Shown in pieces: positions 1 through 11,992 of a DNA stretch of 64,000 nt. The position numbers and the translations under genes are program-made. The stretch spans positions 10,910,944 through 10,974,943 of the forward strand of contig NC_087083.1 in assembly GCF_026151205.1 (NCBI RefSeq). Direction: 5' to 3'. Origin of the DNA: Bolinopsis microptera (Eukaryota > Ctenophora > Tentaculata > Lobata > Bolinopsidae). Positions within the stretch are counted from its first letter, which is position 1, and every line of letters begins with the position of its first letter. The notes below the pieces were generated by a model. The model did not search any database and was not told where the DNA came from. It was given only the letters and a program-made list of their open reading frames with translations.

Positions 1-1293
1 CTCAGCTGTCAGTTTAACATTCAGCATTGCTAAACCGTTCATGACAATAATCAACCCAAAAAAGAATATAGTCGCTTTCTTGCGGCCGAGAAGGCGGCAG
101 CATGGCACTGGGATGACAAAAGATATCGCCTCCCCCAGAGCCGAGAAGGAGTAAATACTGTGGAGACCGTGTCCCATCTTGGACCATCCGTACTGGTAGC
201 TGTAGAATATCAAGGAGACCATAAACCAGATACTCATACCGGTTAGGGTTTGTTTCAGCATGGTTGGGTGGCATTTGAAGTCTTTAATCTGCTCGAAATA
301 AGACTGGTCCTTCTCTTCAAAAACCAAATCTATTTTGTCGAGAGAAACATTAGTCCCACTTAAACCGGCTAGAACTGTGAGAGTTTTCTTTGATTCCTCT
401 TCTTTTCCTTTGAGTAAGGAGAACCGAGGAGACTCAGGGAGGGGGAGCAAGAAGAAAGGAAGAATCGCAACGGCATCCACACAGGCCACAGCAGCATGAA
501 CATAATGCCAATCATGAATTACGTAGCTGATTCCAATCAACGCGAATATCCCCGCCGACCACCCTAGCGCAAACAGATTACTGATGGGATTCCTTAAATA
601 AGTCGGAGCAGTCTCCACAATCCAGCAGTAAGACCCCATGTAGGTAACTTGCATACCAAACCCATACACAATGCGGAGTAAGAGGAGAATATAGTAATTG
701 TTGGCCACCGCGCTGGCTGCCACTGCGATCAGAGTTAGGAAACTGCCGACTATTGCTCCTTTTTTCCGACCTATCCTTTCATATACACCTGTCGAGCACA
801 TTGATCCAAGGAACGTTCCTATTGAATGTACACTGGAGAAAAGAGATAGTTTGGCTTCGTTCTGGCAGTAAAAACCCCATTTTGTTGAGAAGGATTTTGT
901 CTTTGAAGTCCACTTAAAGTCGGAGCCTGCGATCAAATTGTTGTTACACATGGTCTCGTAAGAGTAAAAGCCTTTAGTGGACGCAGCTGCCGCCAAAAGA
1001 TCACAACATTTAACAGACACACATTCCCACTCAGTATAAGGAATGTAGCCCGTGAATATTGCCATGTAAGTCCCAGGTCCAACGTTAAGAACTGTCAAAC
1101 TGACAGCGGCGAACATCAGAACCAGTTTCAGGGTGACTTTCTCGCAAACTCTATTTACTGCCTCTTCTATTGTGAGAGTCTCTCTAGGTGAGGAGTCTGT
1201 GAGGGGTGAGGGGTCTGTGAGGGGTGAGGGGTCTGTGGAAGCCCCACCGTGGGTATTCGGAGCTCCATTATCGTACGTAATCGGATCATTCAT
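1..1293 (-). CDS. SLC22-like organic ion transporter (MFS), 3' end outside window
   Basis: Open for 431 codons from the ATG at 1293-1291 to the window edge without an intron, so the C-terminal part is missing (family members run about 550 residues). By family it is a plasma-membrane carrier for organic cations, anions or zwitterions; the substrate cannot be read from sequence. Seen: first membrane segment at about residues 56-80; a long extracellular-type loop (81-150) with Cys at 91, 96, 97, 116 and 143; the MFS motif YERIGRKKGA at 171-180; RIVYGFG at 207-213 with VETAPTYLRN near 226-235; and PESPRFSLLKGK at 286-297, the hallmark of the organic cation/anion transporter group. A second GRKKA is at 403-407. 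The N-terminus carries a short DPSPLT repeat from an 18-bp DNA duplication. The start is the first in-frame ATG; a second ATG overlaps out of frame at 1289. No neighbour looks functionally linked. Confidence 0.9.
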   Translation of the reverse strand, partial: MNDPITYDNGAPNTHGGASTDPSPLTDPSPLTDSSPRETLTIEEAVNRVCEKVTLKLVLMFAAVSLTVLNVGPGTYMAIFTGYIPYTEWECVSVKCCDLLAAAASTKGFYSYETMCNNNLIAGSDFKWTSKTKSFSTKWGFYCQNEAKLSLFSSVHSIGTFLGSMCSTGVYERIGRKKGAIVGSFLTLIAVAASAVANNYYILLLLRIVYGFGMQVTYMGSYCWIVETAPTYLRNPISNLFALGWSAGIFALIGISYVIHDWHYVHAAVACVDAVAILPFFLLPLPESPRFSLLKGKEEESKKTLTVLAGLSGTNVSLDKIDLVFEEKDQSYFEQIKDFKCHPTMLKQTLTGMSIWFMVSLIFYSYQYGWSKMGHGLHSIYSFSALGEAISFVIPVPCCRLLGRKKATIFFFGLIIVMNGLAMLNVKLTAE

Positions 1294-1680
1294 CGCGGAA
1301 CTGCATTAAAAGTTAAATTTATAAACGATCAAATTAAACAGTATAACTATAGAGGTTTTTATACCAGTTCAAATCCAAATATCGCTTCCATCGGTAATAT
1401 ATAAAATACCACTCATTGACTCCTTCATATGTTTTTTTTAAAGTTTCACCAGTATGCATATGAATATTAAGTGCCAACTAATGGAGTTGGGTCAATGAGT
1501 TTGATTTCTTCCGATGGTAATCCATAGCCGAGGAAAAAATATTTGCACTTTGACTGGATCTAATAAAAAGTGGAAAAGCACAATTGAAATGTGGTCAAAC
1601 AATTACTAGCAACTTATTCTCCACTAAGTCTGCGCAGGTGTAAAATAAAATAAAAAACCTCAAAATAAATAAACAACTGT
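1294..1680. other. 5' flank of the transporter gene
   Basis: No coding sequence seen. It should contain the 5' UTR and promoter of the minus-strand transporter, but no convincing TATA box or initiator can be assigned. Confidence 0.4.
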
Positions 1681-1709
1681 GACATGAATTACCTTATCGG
1701 TTATAATTA

Positions 1710-1763
1710 TCACGGACATTACTTTCACGCTGAAGACCTTAGCGTGAATAATTATGTCCGTGA
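1710..1763. repeat. Hairpin with GTCCGTGA arms
   Basis: The arm at 1710-1731 (TCACGGACATT then CTTTCACGCT) pairs with 1741-1763 (AGCGTGAA then TATGTCCGTGA) around a 9-base loop, with a small internal bulge. A third partial arm, AAGTCCGTGAATAAT, follows at about 1787. It looks like a small palindromic repeat. The 74-codon frame across it is read as chance. Confidence 0.65.
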
Positions 1764-2930
1764 AAATGGTGTCTGTGGCATTATAAAGTCCGTGAATAAT
1801 AAAAATAAAATTCAGAAGAATCTTAAGAAGATTTACTTTTCAGATACTTTTTACTTTTTGCTTTTGCTCCAGTGGCTGATGGCGAGGAAGTCTTCTTATA
1901 TGAAATAACTTAGTACTTACTTATTACTATATACAGACAAACTATCCTAAGCTAATGTCTATAGTGAATTATTTCGAGAAGACTTACGTTGGGTGAGTCA
2001 TTGTGAGGTGAGGCGACGAATACGTATTTCTTTATCGATTAACTGAATGATTGGTCGAAAAAACCGATCATCGGATAGTAATTTTAGTAAATTGTCGATA
2101 AAACTCATGTATTTTAATGATAAGTTAACAATCCCATATGTACAACTTTACGGTATCCGACAAGAGCTCACAAAATTAAAATTAAAATATCAAACCAAAT
2201 AATTTCGTTTTACATCTGTTTTAACTTAGCAATACGACACTTGTTGATGGTCCTATCATCTTTCAGGTGTTAAAACACTCATAAAGTCATGAATACAAAA
2301 CACGCCATATGCCAGTCAATGCTAAGCTTGCAATTCATTCAGTTAGTGAGTTAGTGGTTCTCCAAGTTGACGAAGAATATAATTTAGTATAAACCTTCGA
2401 GCGTTCATTTGCAATGTCCATCCAAAATTATGCCGTTCACGCAATTTCAAGTCATTGTTTTTATCTGAACGATTATTAACTATAAGTTCAAAAGAGACGA
2501 AATACGTGGTAAATACTAAATGTAGCAGTATGAGTGGATAGTAATCGGATTTGTATATTTGGGACCATTTTATTGATCATGTGGCTGAATTGGAACAAAT
2601 AATTCGATCAAACAAAATAAAAGATTTTGAATTTAATTACAAAAGAGTCGTTTTTTCGAGCTGGCTCCAAATCATTAGATTTAGACTGATTATGAAATGT
2701 GTTGAATATACCGACAAATGATTACGTGCTAGTTATGCTCATATAATTTCTAGTTCGAATGGAGGACATTTAATTGCGCTTTATATAAAAAACACTATTC
2801 TAACTCTTCTGGAAAGATGGTAGAAGAAAAAAGAGCACCCTAACGGTCAATATGTCCTTTATTGCAGTAATCTGAATCCTGGCAACGGATAGTCGACACA
2901 GAAAGAATTGAATAAATTGAAAAAACCAGA
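1764..2930. other. Gene-free AT-rich stretch
   Basis: No gene recognised. Around 2400-2460 there is a short segment (CGTTCATTTGCAATGTCCAT, then AAATTATGCCGTTCACGCAA) related to one at 52,787-52,850, so it is a dispersed repeat fragment. Confidence 0.4.
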
Positions 2931-2949
2931 ATTGAACTATGAAGATTTC

Positions 2950-3125
2950 ATTACTGTATCTCGACATACACCGTATCTCGACACCCCTATATCGCCATTC
3001 GATATACAGTGTAATTTGAATAAAATTAGGTATAATTGTCGAGATACAGTGTATGTAGAGATACTTAATGTACTATTTTGTGGATCACATGGCGATATAA
3101 CGTGCGTGTCGAGATACAGTGTGAT
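2950..3125. repeat. Inverted repeat with TATCTCGACA arms
   Basis: CTGTATCTCGACA and CCGTATCTCGACACC on the left are mirrored by TGTCGAGATACAGTGT at about 3038 and 3107. TATATCGCCAT at 2989 is mirrored by ATGGCGATATA at about 3090. Arms are roughly 30-40 bp and imperfect. This is the structure expected of a small foldback or MITE. The overlapping plus (98 codons) and minus (64 codons) frames are by-products of the palindrome. Confidence 0.55.
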
Positions 3126-3129
3126 TACC

Positions 3130-4430
3130 ATCTATATTGTAACTATAACGGTGCTAACCAAATGGCTGCTAGTTTACAGGGTTTGGAAAACCAAGAACAC
3201 GTAGTTGAGGAAAAGTAAAATTATACGTTACAAATTAGGAACCCCTTCGATTTATTGGCATTGCATCAAAGTGGGATTAAAACATTGATAAGAGTGGAGC
3301 AGCATTCGCAACTACATTTCAACAAAATGTATGTTTTAGTATAGCATGGTTTAAGATGCCATTATAAATGAGTAAAAGAAGACATTATAAGTTCAAAAGA
3401 GCATGAATTGTAAAGGAGCTGAGCAAAAATCTAATAATGATTTCATAACATAAAATTCAAATAACGTAAACAAATGCACCATAGTCCAATTATCTGAGTC
3501 CAAGACGAATTATGGTGGCTTAAAATTGTAATGCTATATAATTACCATTATGGACCGACTGAAAAATGAATTAAACAGTCCCAGGCTCCGTATACCGCAA
3601 AAATATGAAGCGTGTTCCATTTGATCACAATTGATCGTGAGGAGTTGATAAGATTAAGAAGAACATGTTAAAATTCAGAAATTTTTACTTTTTACACTTA
3701 TGCTGTTTCCGTTAATCTAATCTACGTTTTGATAATATGGGTATTTTTCCAAATTATGGCAACTCACTATAATTTGTTAAAATTATTCAATTATGAAAAT
3801 GAAATGATTGTAAGAGACCTTACCTAGCTGTTTTAAACAATTTTAAAATTGCAGATCACGACCGGAAACCTGCGCACCGTTCAATTACCTTATCAGCACA
3901 ATCTCGTTGAGGGTTGCCTAGTACTTCAAGTTGGCCTGTTTTTCGGTATTGAGTACACTTCAAAGTGAATTCACTGGTTGTGCCAAGCCTAACCAGTTCA
4001 TTTGCGTACCATCAGCAGGTTTGAGCTATATTAATTATTAATGCCTTTGGGGACGGAAATGGCGAAATTGGTGCCCGCGACTACAAAACAATCAAGGGCT
4101 GGATATAAAATCGAGGTTGAGTGGTCAATAATGTTTAGCGGGTATCATGCCACGTGGCACATGCGTATTTTGTCTTGAATTATATGAAAAAAAAACTTTT
4201 TGGACTTCGCGATCTTAGAAGGAAATCTCTTTACAGTTAATATTTTAATTAGATAATTTTGTACTTCCGTCTAGGGCCCATAGAATGTTTAGACTTCTAC
4301 TTTGTATGCAAATACCCGTTCTGTTGAGTCTTCAATTGCAATCTGCTGATATTTTCTTGGTTTTGAAAAAAACATAACATTATGTAGTTATGGGGATGAT
4401 TGTTCTGCAGGAGGAAGAATGATCAACAAA
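3130..4430. other. Gene-free AT-rich stretch
   Basis: No coding exon, RNA gene or clear repeat recognised on either strand. Confidence 0.35.
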
Positions 4431-4433
4431 TAT

Positions 4434-4528
4434 TTGTACATTGTACTCATGTACATTGTACTTATGTACATTGTACTTATGTACATTGTACTTATGTACA
4501 TTGTACTTATGTACATTGTACTTATGTA
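4434..4528. repeat. 15-bp minisatellite (GTACATTGTACTTAT)
   Basis: About six tandem units of GTACATTGTACTTAT; the first carries ACTCAT in place of ACTTAT. Each unit contains the palindromic GTAC twice. Confidence 0.9.
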
Positions 4529-4724
4529 GTTAAATAGTTCTTTATGGATCATATCATCCGACCCGGTTCTAATTTACTTTCTAAATGTCTAAAAATTAAA
4601 ACCCAAGATCATGTGTCTGAACCTATTATTATAGATCTAGTCAATTATTCTCATTATTCACCCAGATTCGCATTATTCATCAACCAATCATCTTGTGCCA
4701 AGTGGTACCGTTTATATATGATAT

Positions 4725-4960
4725 TCACATAATTCATTAATATTATATATGAAGGAAGATTACCATAGTCAGTACATTATTCATTAATATTATACATGAA
4801 GGAAGTGTATCAGACAGCACAATGAGGATGTATGTAACCGAGAAACCAAATATCCTGTACAGAGTGGTACAAAGATCTCTGCTGGAACAATATGTGCATT
4901 ATTCATTAATATCATTACACGATATTCACACTGTTCATTAATATTATGCATGAAAGATGT
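4725..4960. repeat. Repeated ATTCATTAATATTAT segments
   Basis: ATTCATTAATATTAT, usually followed by AYATGAAGGAAG or a variant, occurs at about 4733, 4783, 4898 (variant) and 4935. Units are spaced irregularly, so this is a degenerate local repeat rather than a clean satellite. Confidence 0.6.
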
Positions 4961-5985
4961 GTCTGTTGTTATACTTGTAGACAGTGGATGAGTGACAAGT
5001 CAATTCTTTACGGGCTGAAGAGAAAGTTATATTCTCTGATTATGTAATTATGTACGACCAAATTGACCATTGAAGCATTAAGCATGCCGCATTATAAGTT
5101 CTTCTTTTTCTTTTCTCTTTAATACACCTTTTAAGTTCAATATTTCGAATTCTACACTGGCAGATAGATCCTTACATCATGAAAAGTCAATTTACGACAT
5201 TAAAATTTTCAATTTTTACAAAACTTGAGTGGAATATATCCGTAATATTTTTGGTATATTTCTGGTTATTTTGTGAGCTGACGATTGATTGTAAGGCACA
5301 ATAATCACATGGTTGGGTCACATATGATTAAATAATTAATTAGTCTTCAGTAGTCAAAATCGGAGTTGAACGTTTCCGGATAATATTTTTGGAATATTTT
5401 CCTTCGTTGCTAAGTGAGCTAAATATTGGCTAAAAATGACCAAAAAATGCGGTTGAATATACTTAAATTTTAATTAAGAACACTTCAAAATTAAGAATTA
5501 ATGGTAGGTGAATTACGCAAAAGAAAATTGCCCAAATTTTCTCATTGTCTCAAGATTTTTAATTTAGACATCGTTTCCGGGAAGTGTCCGGCAGATTTCC
5601 GGGAGGTTTCCAAAATATTCCGCGGTAGTTCAGTGTACTGCTGAAGATTGGCCTATTTATCAACAATGTTTGAACATTTTAACTTTTTCCTGGTTTTGTT
5701 GCATTATTTATTTAATTGCACTATCGTCATTGTTAATTTTGCATCTAAAATTCACATAAACCACACATTATCTTTCACGTAATAGTTTGTAAGTATTTCC
5801 GATATTTTATATATTTTTTAACAGTTTTAACAATATAGTACAGGTAGGTCGTAAGTTGGTAATATAATAGTAGTAATAGTTTTATAATGTTTTATTATGT
5901 ACCACACCCCTAATGGTGTGGTATCAGAAGATTATTACATAAAGTCTAATTGTCACATGTTGATCAGAGTTGTTATTACACAACA
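4961..5985. other. Gene-free stretch with one hairpin
   Basis: No gene seen. ACCACACC-cctaat-GGTGTGGT at 5901-5922 forms a perfect 8-bp stem. The TTTCCGG-type segments between 5370 and 5620 are only loosely similar to each other. Confidence 0.35.
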
Positions 5986-6020
5986 TAAGCACTGGTAATC
6001 AGCACTGCAGACTTGCCAGC

Positions 6021-6070
6021 GTAATTAACACGTAATTAACGCGTAATTAACACGTGGTTAACACGTGATA
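6021..6070. repeat. Short CGTAATTAACA tandem repeat
   Basis: Four to five units of about 11 bp (CGTAATTAACA, CGTAATTAACG, CGTGGTTAACA and so on), ending in CACGTGATAA. Confidence 0.75.
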
Positions 6071-6079
6071 AACTAATTA

Positions 6080-7815
6080 AGGGAGGCAATGCACCTCATG
6101 TTAAATCTATGACTTATTCATTATCTTACTCACTTTTTGGAATGTATCTGATTTGTTGCAAACGCCTACTTTATGTGTGATACTTATCAAATATCTGAGA
6201 GTTTCTTGTGTTCAAGAGTAGCATGCGTTGATAAATAAAATTGAGAAATGAGCTGCGATGGAAAATTTCCAGAATGTTCATTAAGATATTTCTGAGATAT
6301 CCATTTTAATTTGGTTTGTATCTTAATTTGTTGTACATATTCAGGCCTTAACTAAGAAGCCACAAGTTGTAACAAAATCTGACCAGACTGCAGTCTCGCT
6401 TGTTGAATTGTGAGTGGTACTCAACTCTTGAAGCAGTCCGTACACGGATACATGTGAAGAATGAAGATAGGACTACTAGTAGAGTAGTAGTTAATAGGAC
6501 TACCAGCAGTTAGCTGACGTTAAGTCAGCAGTTTCATTAGTTTTATTTTGTAATTTAGGTTTCTGAGCATGGAGCAGGCAGGCCACATTTTAAACCGTAG
6601 AAAAGCTTTCCATTTGTTATAGCTTTATAGACACCTTTACTCATATAATATCCCAGCTACAACTATAACAAGCGTAGTGGACGTGCACCTCAAATCATTC
6701 GCTTAGCAAGACCATCATAATGAATTTATGAAGCAATAAAGCAAGATATGCTCGGAGATGTTTATATTCCAACGTTTATTTCAGTTTGTTGACGCTGACC
6801 TGCCCATGTGCTGACAACGACCGTTAAAATGTTTAGCCGGCTTTGTGAAATATAAAATATCGTCAGATCGTTCACATATTATACTTTCTGAAAAGAATTG
6901 CATGAGTTATATTGGGTTGTGCGTGGCCGACCGTGTATATCATATTTATACTAGGATATAATTCCTGACGATTGCTTTAGTTTAATTTCTATAGTATGAA
7001 ACTTGAAGTAGAACTTTCCATTTGAACTTTGTTTCATTTGTTCTAAATCATATTTATGTGCATTGTACCTGCAACGGCTCGTGATTTGAAACTTCTAACA
7101 AAACAGTTATATCTTCAGGGCGAAGCATTTAGCTAAAGACGATTAATTTGACCAATTTTCTGAAGGTATAATTGATTCAACTTGGCTAAAAGACGACAAG
7201 AATACAACATAAAATGCATTTGTAATTTTTCATGAGCTACCAGTTTTATAACTCATTGTTATAGAGCGAATACTTCAAATATTCTTACCAGCTAGAAATA
7301 AGTTCAAATATTTTTGAACATATCTAATGCCCTTTTCTATTTGTTTTTTACTTTGATACTACCGATACAATAGGAAATATAGGAATATTATATTATGTAA
7401 GCATGCGAAAAGTTCACGCAACAGTATTGTTGAGACGAGGCCATTAGAAATAGATAATTAATTATAATAGGATAATTAATTCTAATTAGTTTGACCTAGC
7501 CGGTATAATTAATTTAGCAGCTGAAACACTCCAAGCACCGCAAATACAGACCATGATATTTTCCTGAAATGCACTTGTACTTTCTCTTAACGTTGTTAAT
7601 AGCACGCGATCTATTAATAACCAATCAACCATGTGAGTTTGTAATTAGTGCGTCATTATTTAATCTTACCAAGCTTCATAAACATGAATAGTCATTTTTG
7701 TTTGTAATTTGTCCATTGTAATTTTGACACAGATAGATTTTATATCCAAGCTTCATGTACATGGAATCAATCCAGCATATGCGCCAAATAGTTTGATGAA
7801 GTCTGTTTCTATATT
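6080..7815. other. Gene-free AT-rich stretch
   Basis: No coding exon, structural RNA or organised repeat recognised. Confidence 0.35.
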
Positions 7816-7824
7816 TTAGGTGGA

Positions 7825-8060
7825 CCATTGTCCATCATGTCCATCATGTCCATCATGTCCATCATGTCCATCATGTCCATCATGTCCATCATGTCCATCA
7901 TGTCCATCATGTCCATCATGTCCATCATGTCCATCATGTCCATCATGTCCATCATGTCCATCATGTCCATCATGTCCATCATGTCCATCATGTCCATCAT
8001 GTCCATCATGTCCATCATGTCCATCATGTCCATCATAACCATCATGTCCATTATGGTCGA
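7825..8060. repeat. 9-bp minisatellite (CCATCATGT)
   Basis: About 25 tandem CCATCATGT units, nearly identical, with variants in the last two. Because the unit is three codons long and has no stop, three reading frames stay open across it. None is treated as a gene. Confidence 0.95.
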
Positions 8061-8258
8061 AATGATGTTACTGCACAGTGCACTTACAATGGTCTCAGTC
8101 ATTCCTTGATAATACAACATGTTCGCGCCCAATAATGAAACTGTACTTCTAAAACGGCACTGTTGTACTCCTAGGGTAACGGTATTGAGATGAAACTGGA
8201 ATCCATTGATCCCAACTTCTTAAACCCGGATGTAGGCAGCTACTCTCAATACTATCAT

Positions 8259-8330
8259 TATTAACACGTGATCACTATTATCACGTGATCGTTATTAACA
8301 CGTGATCACTATTATCAATAACGTGATAAT
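8259..8330. repeat. Cluster of CACGTGATC palindromes
   Basis: TTAACACGTGATCACTATTA, TCACGTGATCG and TTAACACGTGATCACTATTA follow one another. CACGTG is an E-box, but the tight duplication suggests a repeat rather than a regulatory site. Confidence 0.6.
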
Positions 8331-8334
8331 AATA

Positions 8335-8865
8335 AGAGAAACAGACCAATAATCAATATAAATGCGACTCGTCAGAAATGTTTTCATGCGGAAACCTTCA
8401 TAATAAAGAGCTGATAAAGCTTCAAATAGCGCTAGATCTGGCTTCATTGATCTGCTGAGATCCATGGTTTGCTATTATAATAGAATCTGTTGCTCCCCGC
8501 TCTTGCCTGATATTCCCGGATGTAGCCAGCACTACTCCTAAAGAGCTTAGTATTCAGCAGAATATCACTCTAAAGCTTTAATTGTTGTTATAATGGTCCT
8601 AAAACTACATTTTAGCCGCTTTTGTTGGTAATAGGTGCCCAAAACCAGGTGTTTTTCAGTTCTAAAGGTACAAATTTCTAAAGGAGTAAATTGGTGTATA
8701 AATGTCATTATCATCTCCTTTGACACGCATTTTGTGTAGGTAGCGAACACTACTTTCACCAACCTCCCCCGATAGCCAGCTTTTTGTATCAGCAGGTCCT
8801 CGCCTGGGGTAAAAAGAAGGTTGAGTACCTGGCTCATACACACTACACAGTTCCACAAATTTCGC
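8335..8865. other. Gene-free stretch before the G-rich satellite
   Basis: Overlapping minus-strand frames of 97 and 68 codons end here. Neither resembles a known family, and I do not support them as genes. Confidence 0.35.
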
Positions 8866-9483
8866 CAAGGGCTTCTAAAAGGGGAGGGGTTTCTAAAAGG
8901 GAAGGGGTTTCTAAAAGGGGAGTGGTTTCTTAAAAGGGGAAGGGTTTTCTAAAAAGGGAGGGGTTTTCTAAAAGGGGAGGGGTTTCTTAAAAGGGGGGGG
9001 GGGGTTTCTAAAAGGGGAGGGGTTTCTTGAAGGGGGGGGGGGGGTTTCTAAAAGGGGAGGGGTTTCTTAAAAGGGAAAGGGTTTTCTAAAAAGGGAGGGG
9101 GTTTTCTAAAAGGGGAGGGGTTTCTTAAAAAGGGGGGGGGGGTTTCTAAAAGGGGAGGGGTTTCTTGAAGGGGGGGGGGGTTCTAAAAGGGGAGGGGTTT
9201 CTTGAAGGGGGGGGGGGTTTCTAAAAGGGAAGGGGTTTCTAAAAGTGGAGGGGTTTCTTAAAAAGGGGGGGGGGGTTCTAAAAGGGGAGGGGTTTCTTGA
9301 AGGGGGGGGGGGGGTTTCTAAAAGGAAGGGGTTTCTAAAAGTGGAGGGGTTTCTAAAAGTGGAGGGGTTTCTAAAAGGGGAGGGGTTTCTTAAAAGGGGT
9401 GGGCTTCTGAAAGGGGAGGGGTTTCTTAAAAGGGGTGGGGTTTCTTAAAAGGGGAGGGGTTTCTTAAAAGGGAGGGGTTTTAC
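8866..9483. repeat. G-rich minisatellite (TTTCTAAAAGGGGAGGGG)
   Basis: About 35 degenerate units of 15-20 bp built on TTTCTAAAAGGGGAGGGG. Some units expand the G run to 9-13 bases. The G strand has closely spaced G3+ runs throughout, so G-quadruplex formation is plausible. Confidence 0.9.
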
Positions 9484-9489
9484 GCTAGT

Positions 9490-9931
9490 GTACTTTCTAC
9501 ACAACAGCAATGTGTTGCTGTTTACGAAGCCGGAAGCTGGGGAGGGGTTCTAAAATAGCCAAACTCTGGCTTACATAACTCTATAACAAGTGAACGATCC
9601 TTATTTTACAATTCCATCCGGTAGACCTCTCCTTACCATCGCCGGTACAGAGTAAAGTCATTTTTCAGACGGTGATTCACCGCACAAAGCCATAATATAT
9701 ACATGTATGTTATATGTTATAGTTTCGTATGTTTTTTACCTGATGCATTTATTTTTCATTTATCAAGTTGCATTTGTATCGCATTTGTAAAAAGGTGGAT
9801 TTCAAACCGCTCTCTTTCTTTATCACTGTCTAACTCTCTTCGTCAATAGATCGGTTGGGATGGTACACGAATTACAGCGTTCTGTTTGGCATTTAATTTA
9901 TAGGAGATACCAATTCCTGATTAAACTCATG
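9490..9931. other. Gene-free stretch
   Basis: No feature recognised between the G-rich satellite and the TTAA-flanked foldback element. Confidence 0.35.
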
Positions 9932-9935
9932 TTAA

Positions 9936-10807
9936 GGGGGGGGGGGGGGGGGCAATGGGTATTTTTTGTGACCAACAAACTAGGACCAGTGACCGAACTT
10001 TTGAGAGGATCACGGACCCAAACCGCCAAACGGTGCCCGCGGGGCAGCTACGCCCATATTTGGTCCAAATTTGGCCCAATTTAGCCAAATAACCTGAACA
10101 TGCCCAAAACCAAAAACATTTGGCCGCCAAATTCCAAAATTTTCTCAGAAAAATTCAGAATTTGGCCGCAAAATATTTTTTGGAGGCCTAAATCAAAAAT
10201 CCGTTCTCAAAATAAGGTTGAAATGCTATTTCAAGTCAATTCCGAAAATTTCATGGAAAAATTTTGAAAACTGATTGAGTTGTTACAATTTTAATGAAAT
10301 CAAGTCCGCGAATATCGCGAACCAAGATACGAGCAATTTAGTTCATTTTTTGTGGTCTTTTCACCTTAATATCCACATTTAAACAGACATGAAGCTATAA
10401 CTTACAGAGAATATGTAGTTTAGGCATACCTTTTATATAAAGTTTCATTCAAAAATATTGATATTTGACTAATTTATGGGACGAAATCTACCAAATTTGG
10501 TGCGTATGCCCAAATATGGGCATATGGTTTTTGGCTCATAACTCAGTCATTTTTTGTCCAATCTTGATGAAATTCCATATACGAGTTCAAGAGACCACTA
10601 GCTACAAGTAGAGCACCATAAACCTTGGTTTTGGGCATGTTCAGGTTATTTGGCTAATTTGGACCAAATATGGGCGTAGCTGCCCCGCGGGCACCGTTTG
10701 GCGGTTGGGGTCCGGGATCCCCTCAAAAGTTTGGTCACTGGTCTTAGTTTGTTGGTCAACTGCTATCTCAAAATCGAGTTTCACAAAAAATACCCATTGG
10801 CCCCCCC
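9936..10807. mobile_element. Foldback element, copy 1 (G/C-capped, TTAA on left)
   Basis: Starts right after TTAA (9932-9935) with 17 G and ends in a C run at 10807. The ends are inverted: CAATGGGTATTTTTTGTGA near 9953 mirrors TCACAAAAAATACCCATTGG near 10782, followed in both arms by CAACAAACTA, the GTGCCCGCGGGGCAGC block and ATTTGGTCCAAAT. The left arm has lost much of its inner part, so the element is asymmetric and about 870 bp; no TTAA is left on the right. It has no open reading frame and must be non-autonomous. It is the same family as the copy at 19,153. Confidence 0.8.
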
Positions 10808-10849
10808 ACAGCGCTGGCAAGCGCGACTGTTGTTTTCACAAATTAGCTT

Positions 10850-11992
10850 GTAAAGTCAGTTTATTGTCACATTACTCGATATATGCAGCACTACGGCTTA
10901 CCTGACAAGTACATTAGAATTATGAAGGCGTTCTTCACTCACACAGTTAGTGCTGTTAGGGTCAATGGAGAGGTTACAGGTTGGTTTGATGTCAACTCGG
11001 GTACTGGGCAAGGTGATATACAGGGACCACCAGTCTTCAACTTTTGTTTGAATTTTTCGGCATACCTTATGGAACTGAACAAGGTCATTAGCAACGGGGC
11101 TTTATTACAGCTGCCAGCTCCCGGGGTAGAAGAGAAACATCTTTTGGACACTGATTACGCTGATGACATGGCTATGTTAGATAACTCAAAAGAGGGGCTG
11201 CAGGAAACCACTGACCTTCTCTGCAAATACAGTGCCTATGCGGGTCTGAAGATTAATGCTGGCAAGACACAGAGCATGGTTGTCAGCAAAAGTGCATCGC
11301 AGAGGCCGTATTCTAAAGACGACACTATGGACATCAATGTGGAAGGTCTCCCAATACAACAGGTCAGCAATTTCACTTACTTGGGTGCAATCATCAGTGC
11401 GAATGGAACAATTGACAAAGAACTTTCAGCTCGAATTCAAAAGGCCTCTGGGGCATTCTATCAGCTCAGCAGTATATGGTACAGTCGCAACATCAAGACT
11501 CCAACTAAAATCAGGATTTACAAAGCGGCTGTTCTCACTATACTGCTTTATGGAAGTGAGGTATGGAATACCACACAGACGCAGATGAAAAGATTTGAGG
11601 TGTTCCATCATAGATGTCTCAGGAGAATCCTGAAAATAAAATGGTTTTATCATGTATCTAATGCTGATGTACTTAAGCGAGCTAACATCGCCCCTGTTGA
11701 TACTTTCGTACGAGCAGCTAGACTCCGATGGTTTGGCCATGTGGTGAGGATGCCAGAAGAAAGAATACCCAACTATCTTCTGCACTGGATCCCAAAGCAT
11801 GGTAAAAGGTCAAGAGGTAGACCTCGGAAAAACTGGTTGTCATGTGTCCGGGAGGATGCAGCAATCTTCACAGGTGTCGATAACATCACGATAGAAGATG
11901 CAGAACAACAAGCTACAGACAGGGTTCACTGGAGAGGTCTAATACACCGGAGAAAGGAGTTACTTTGTGGTGCAGGCCACTCCAACGACTAG
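10850..11992 (+). pseudogene. 5'-truncated non-LTR retrotransposon reverse transcriptase
   Basis: The frame is open from about 10,847 (in-frame TAG just upstream at 10,844) to TAG at 11,990-11,992; the first ATG is at 10,883, giving 369 codons. It keeps the second half of the reverse-transcriptase domain: YGLPDKYIR, then the GTGQGDIQGPPVFN region, the catalytic LDTDYADDMAML (YADD box) and KINAGKTQ. After it come the thumb and a C-terminal region with YLGAIIS, ILLYGSEVW, RRILKI, RWFGHVVRMPEERIPN and GKRSRGRPRKNW, typical of LINE polymerases in invertebrates. The endonuclease and the N-terminal palm are missing, so it is a dead 5'-truncated insertion. The break lies about 40 bp from foldback copy 1. 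The remaining frame is undamaged, so the insertion is probably recent. Confidence 0.85.

Noticed and set aside
14-274. 86-codon minus-strand frame
   Set aside because: An out-of-frame shadow of the SLC22-like transporter, whose frame is open through the same bases.
7809-8132. Long frames on both strands (MDM, PSC and MSI repeats)
   Set aside because: Entirely produced by the 9-bp CCATCATGT satellite, whose unit is a multiple of three with no stops.
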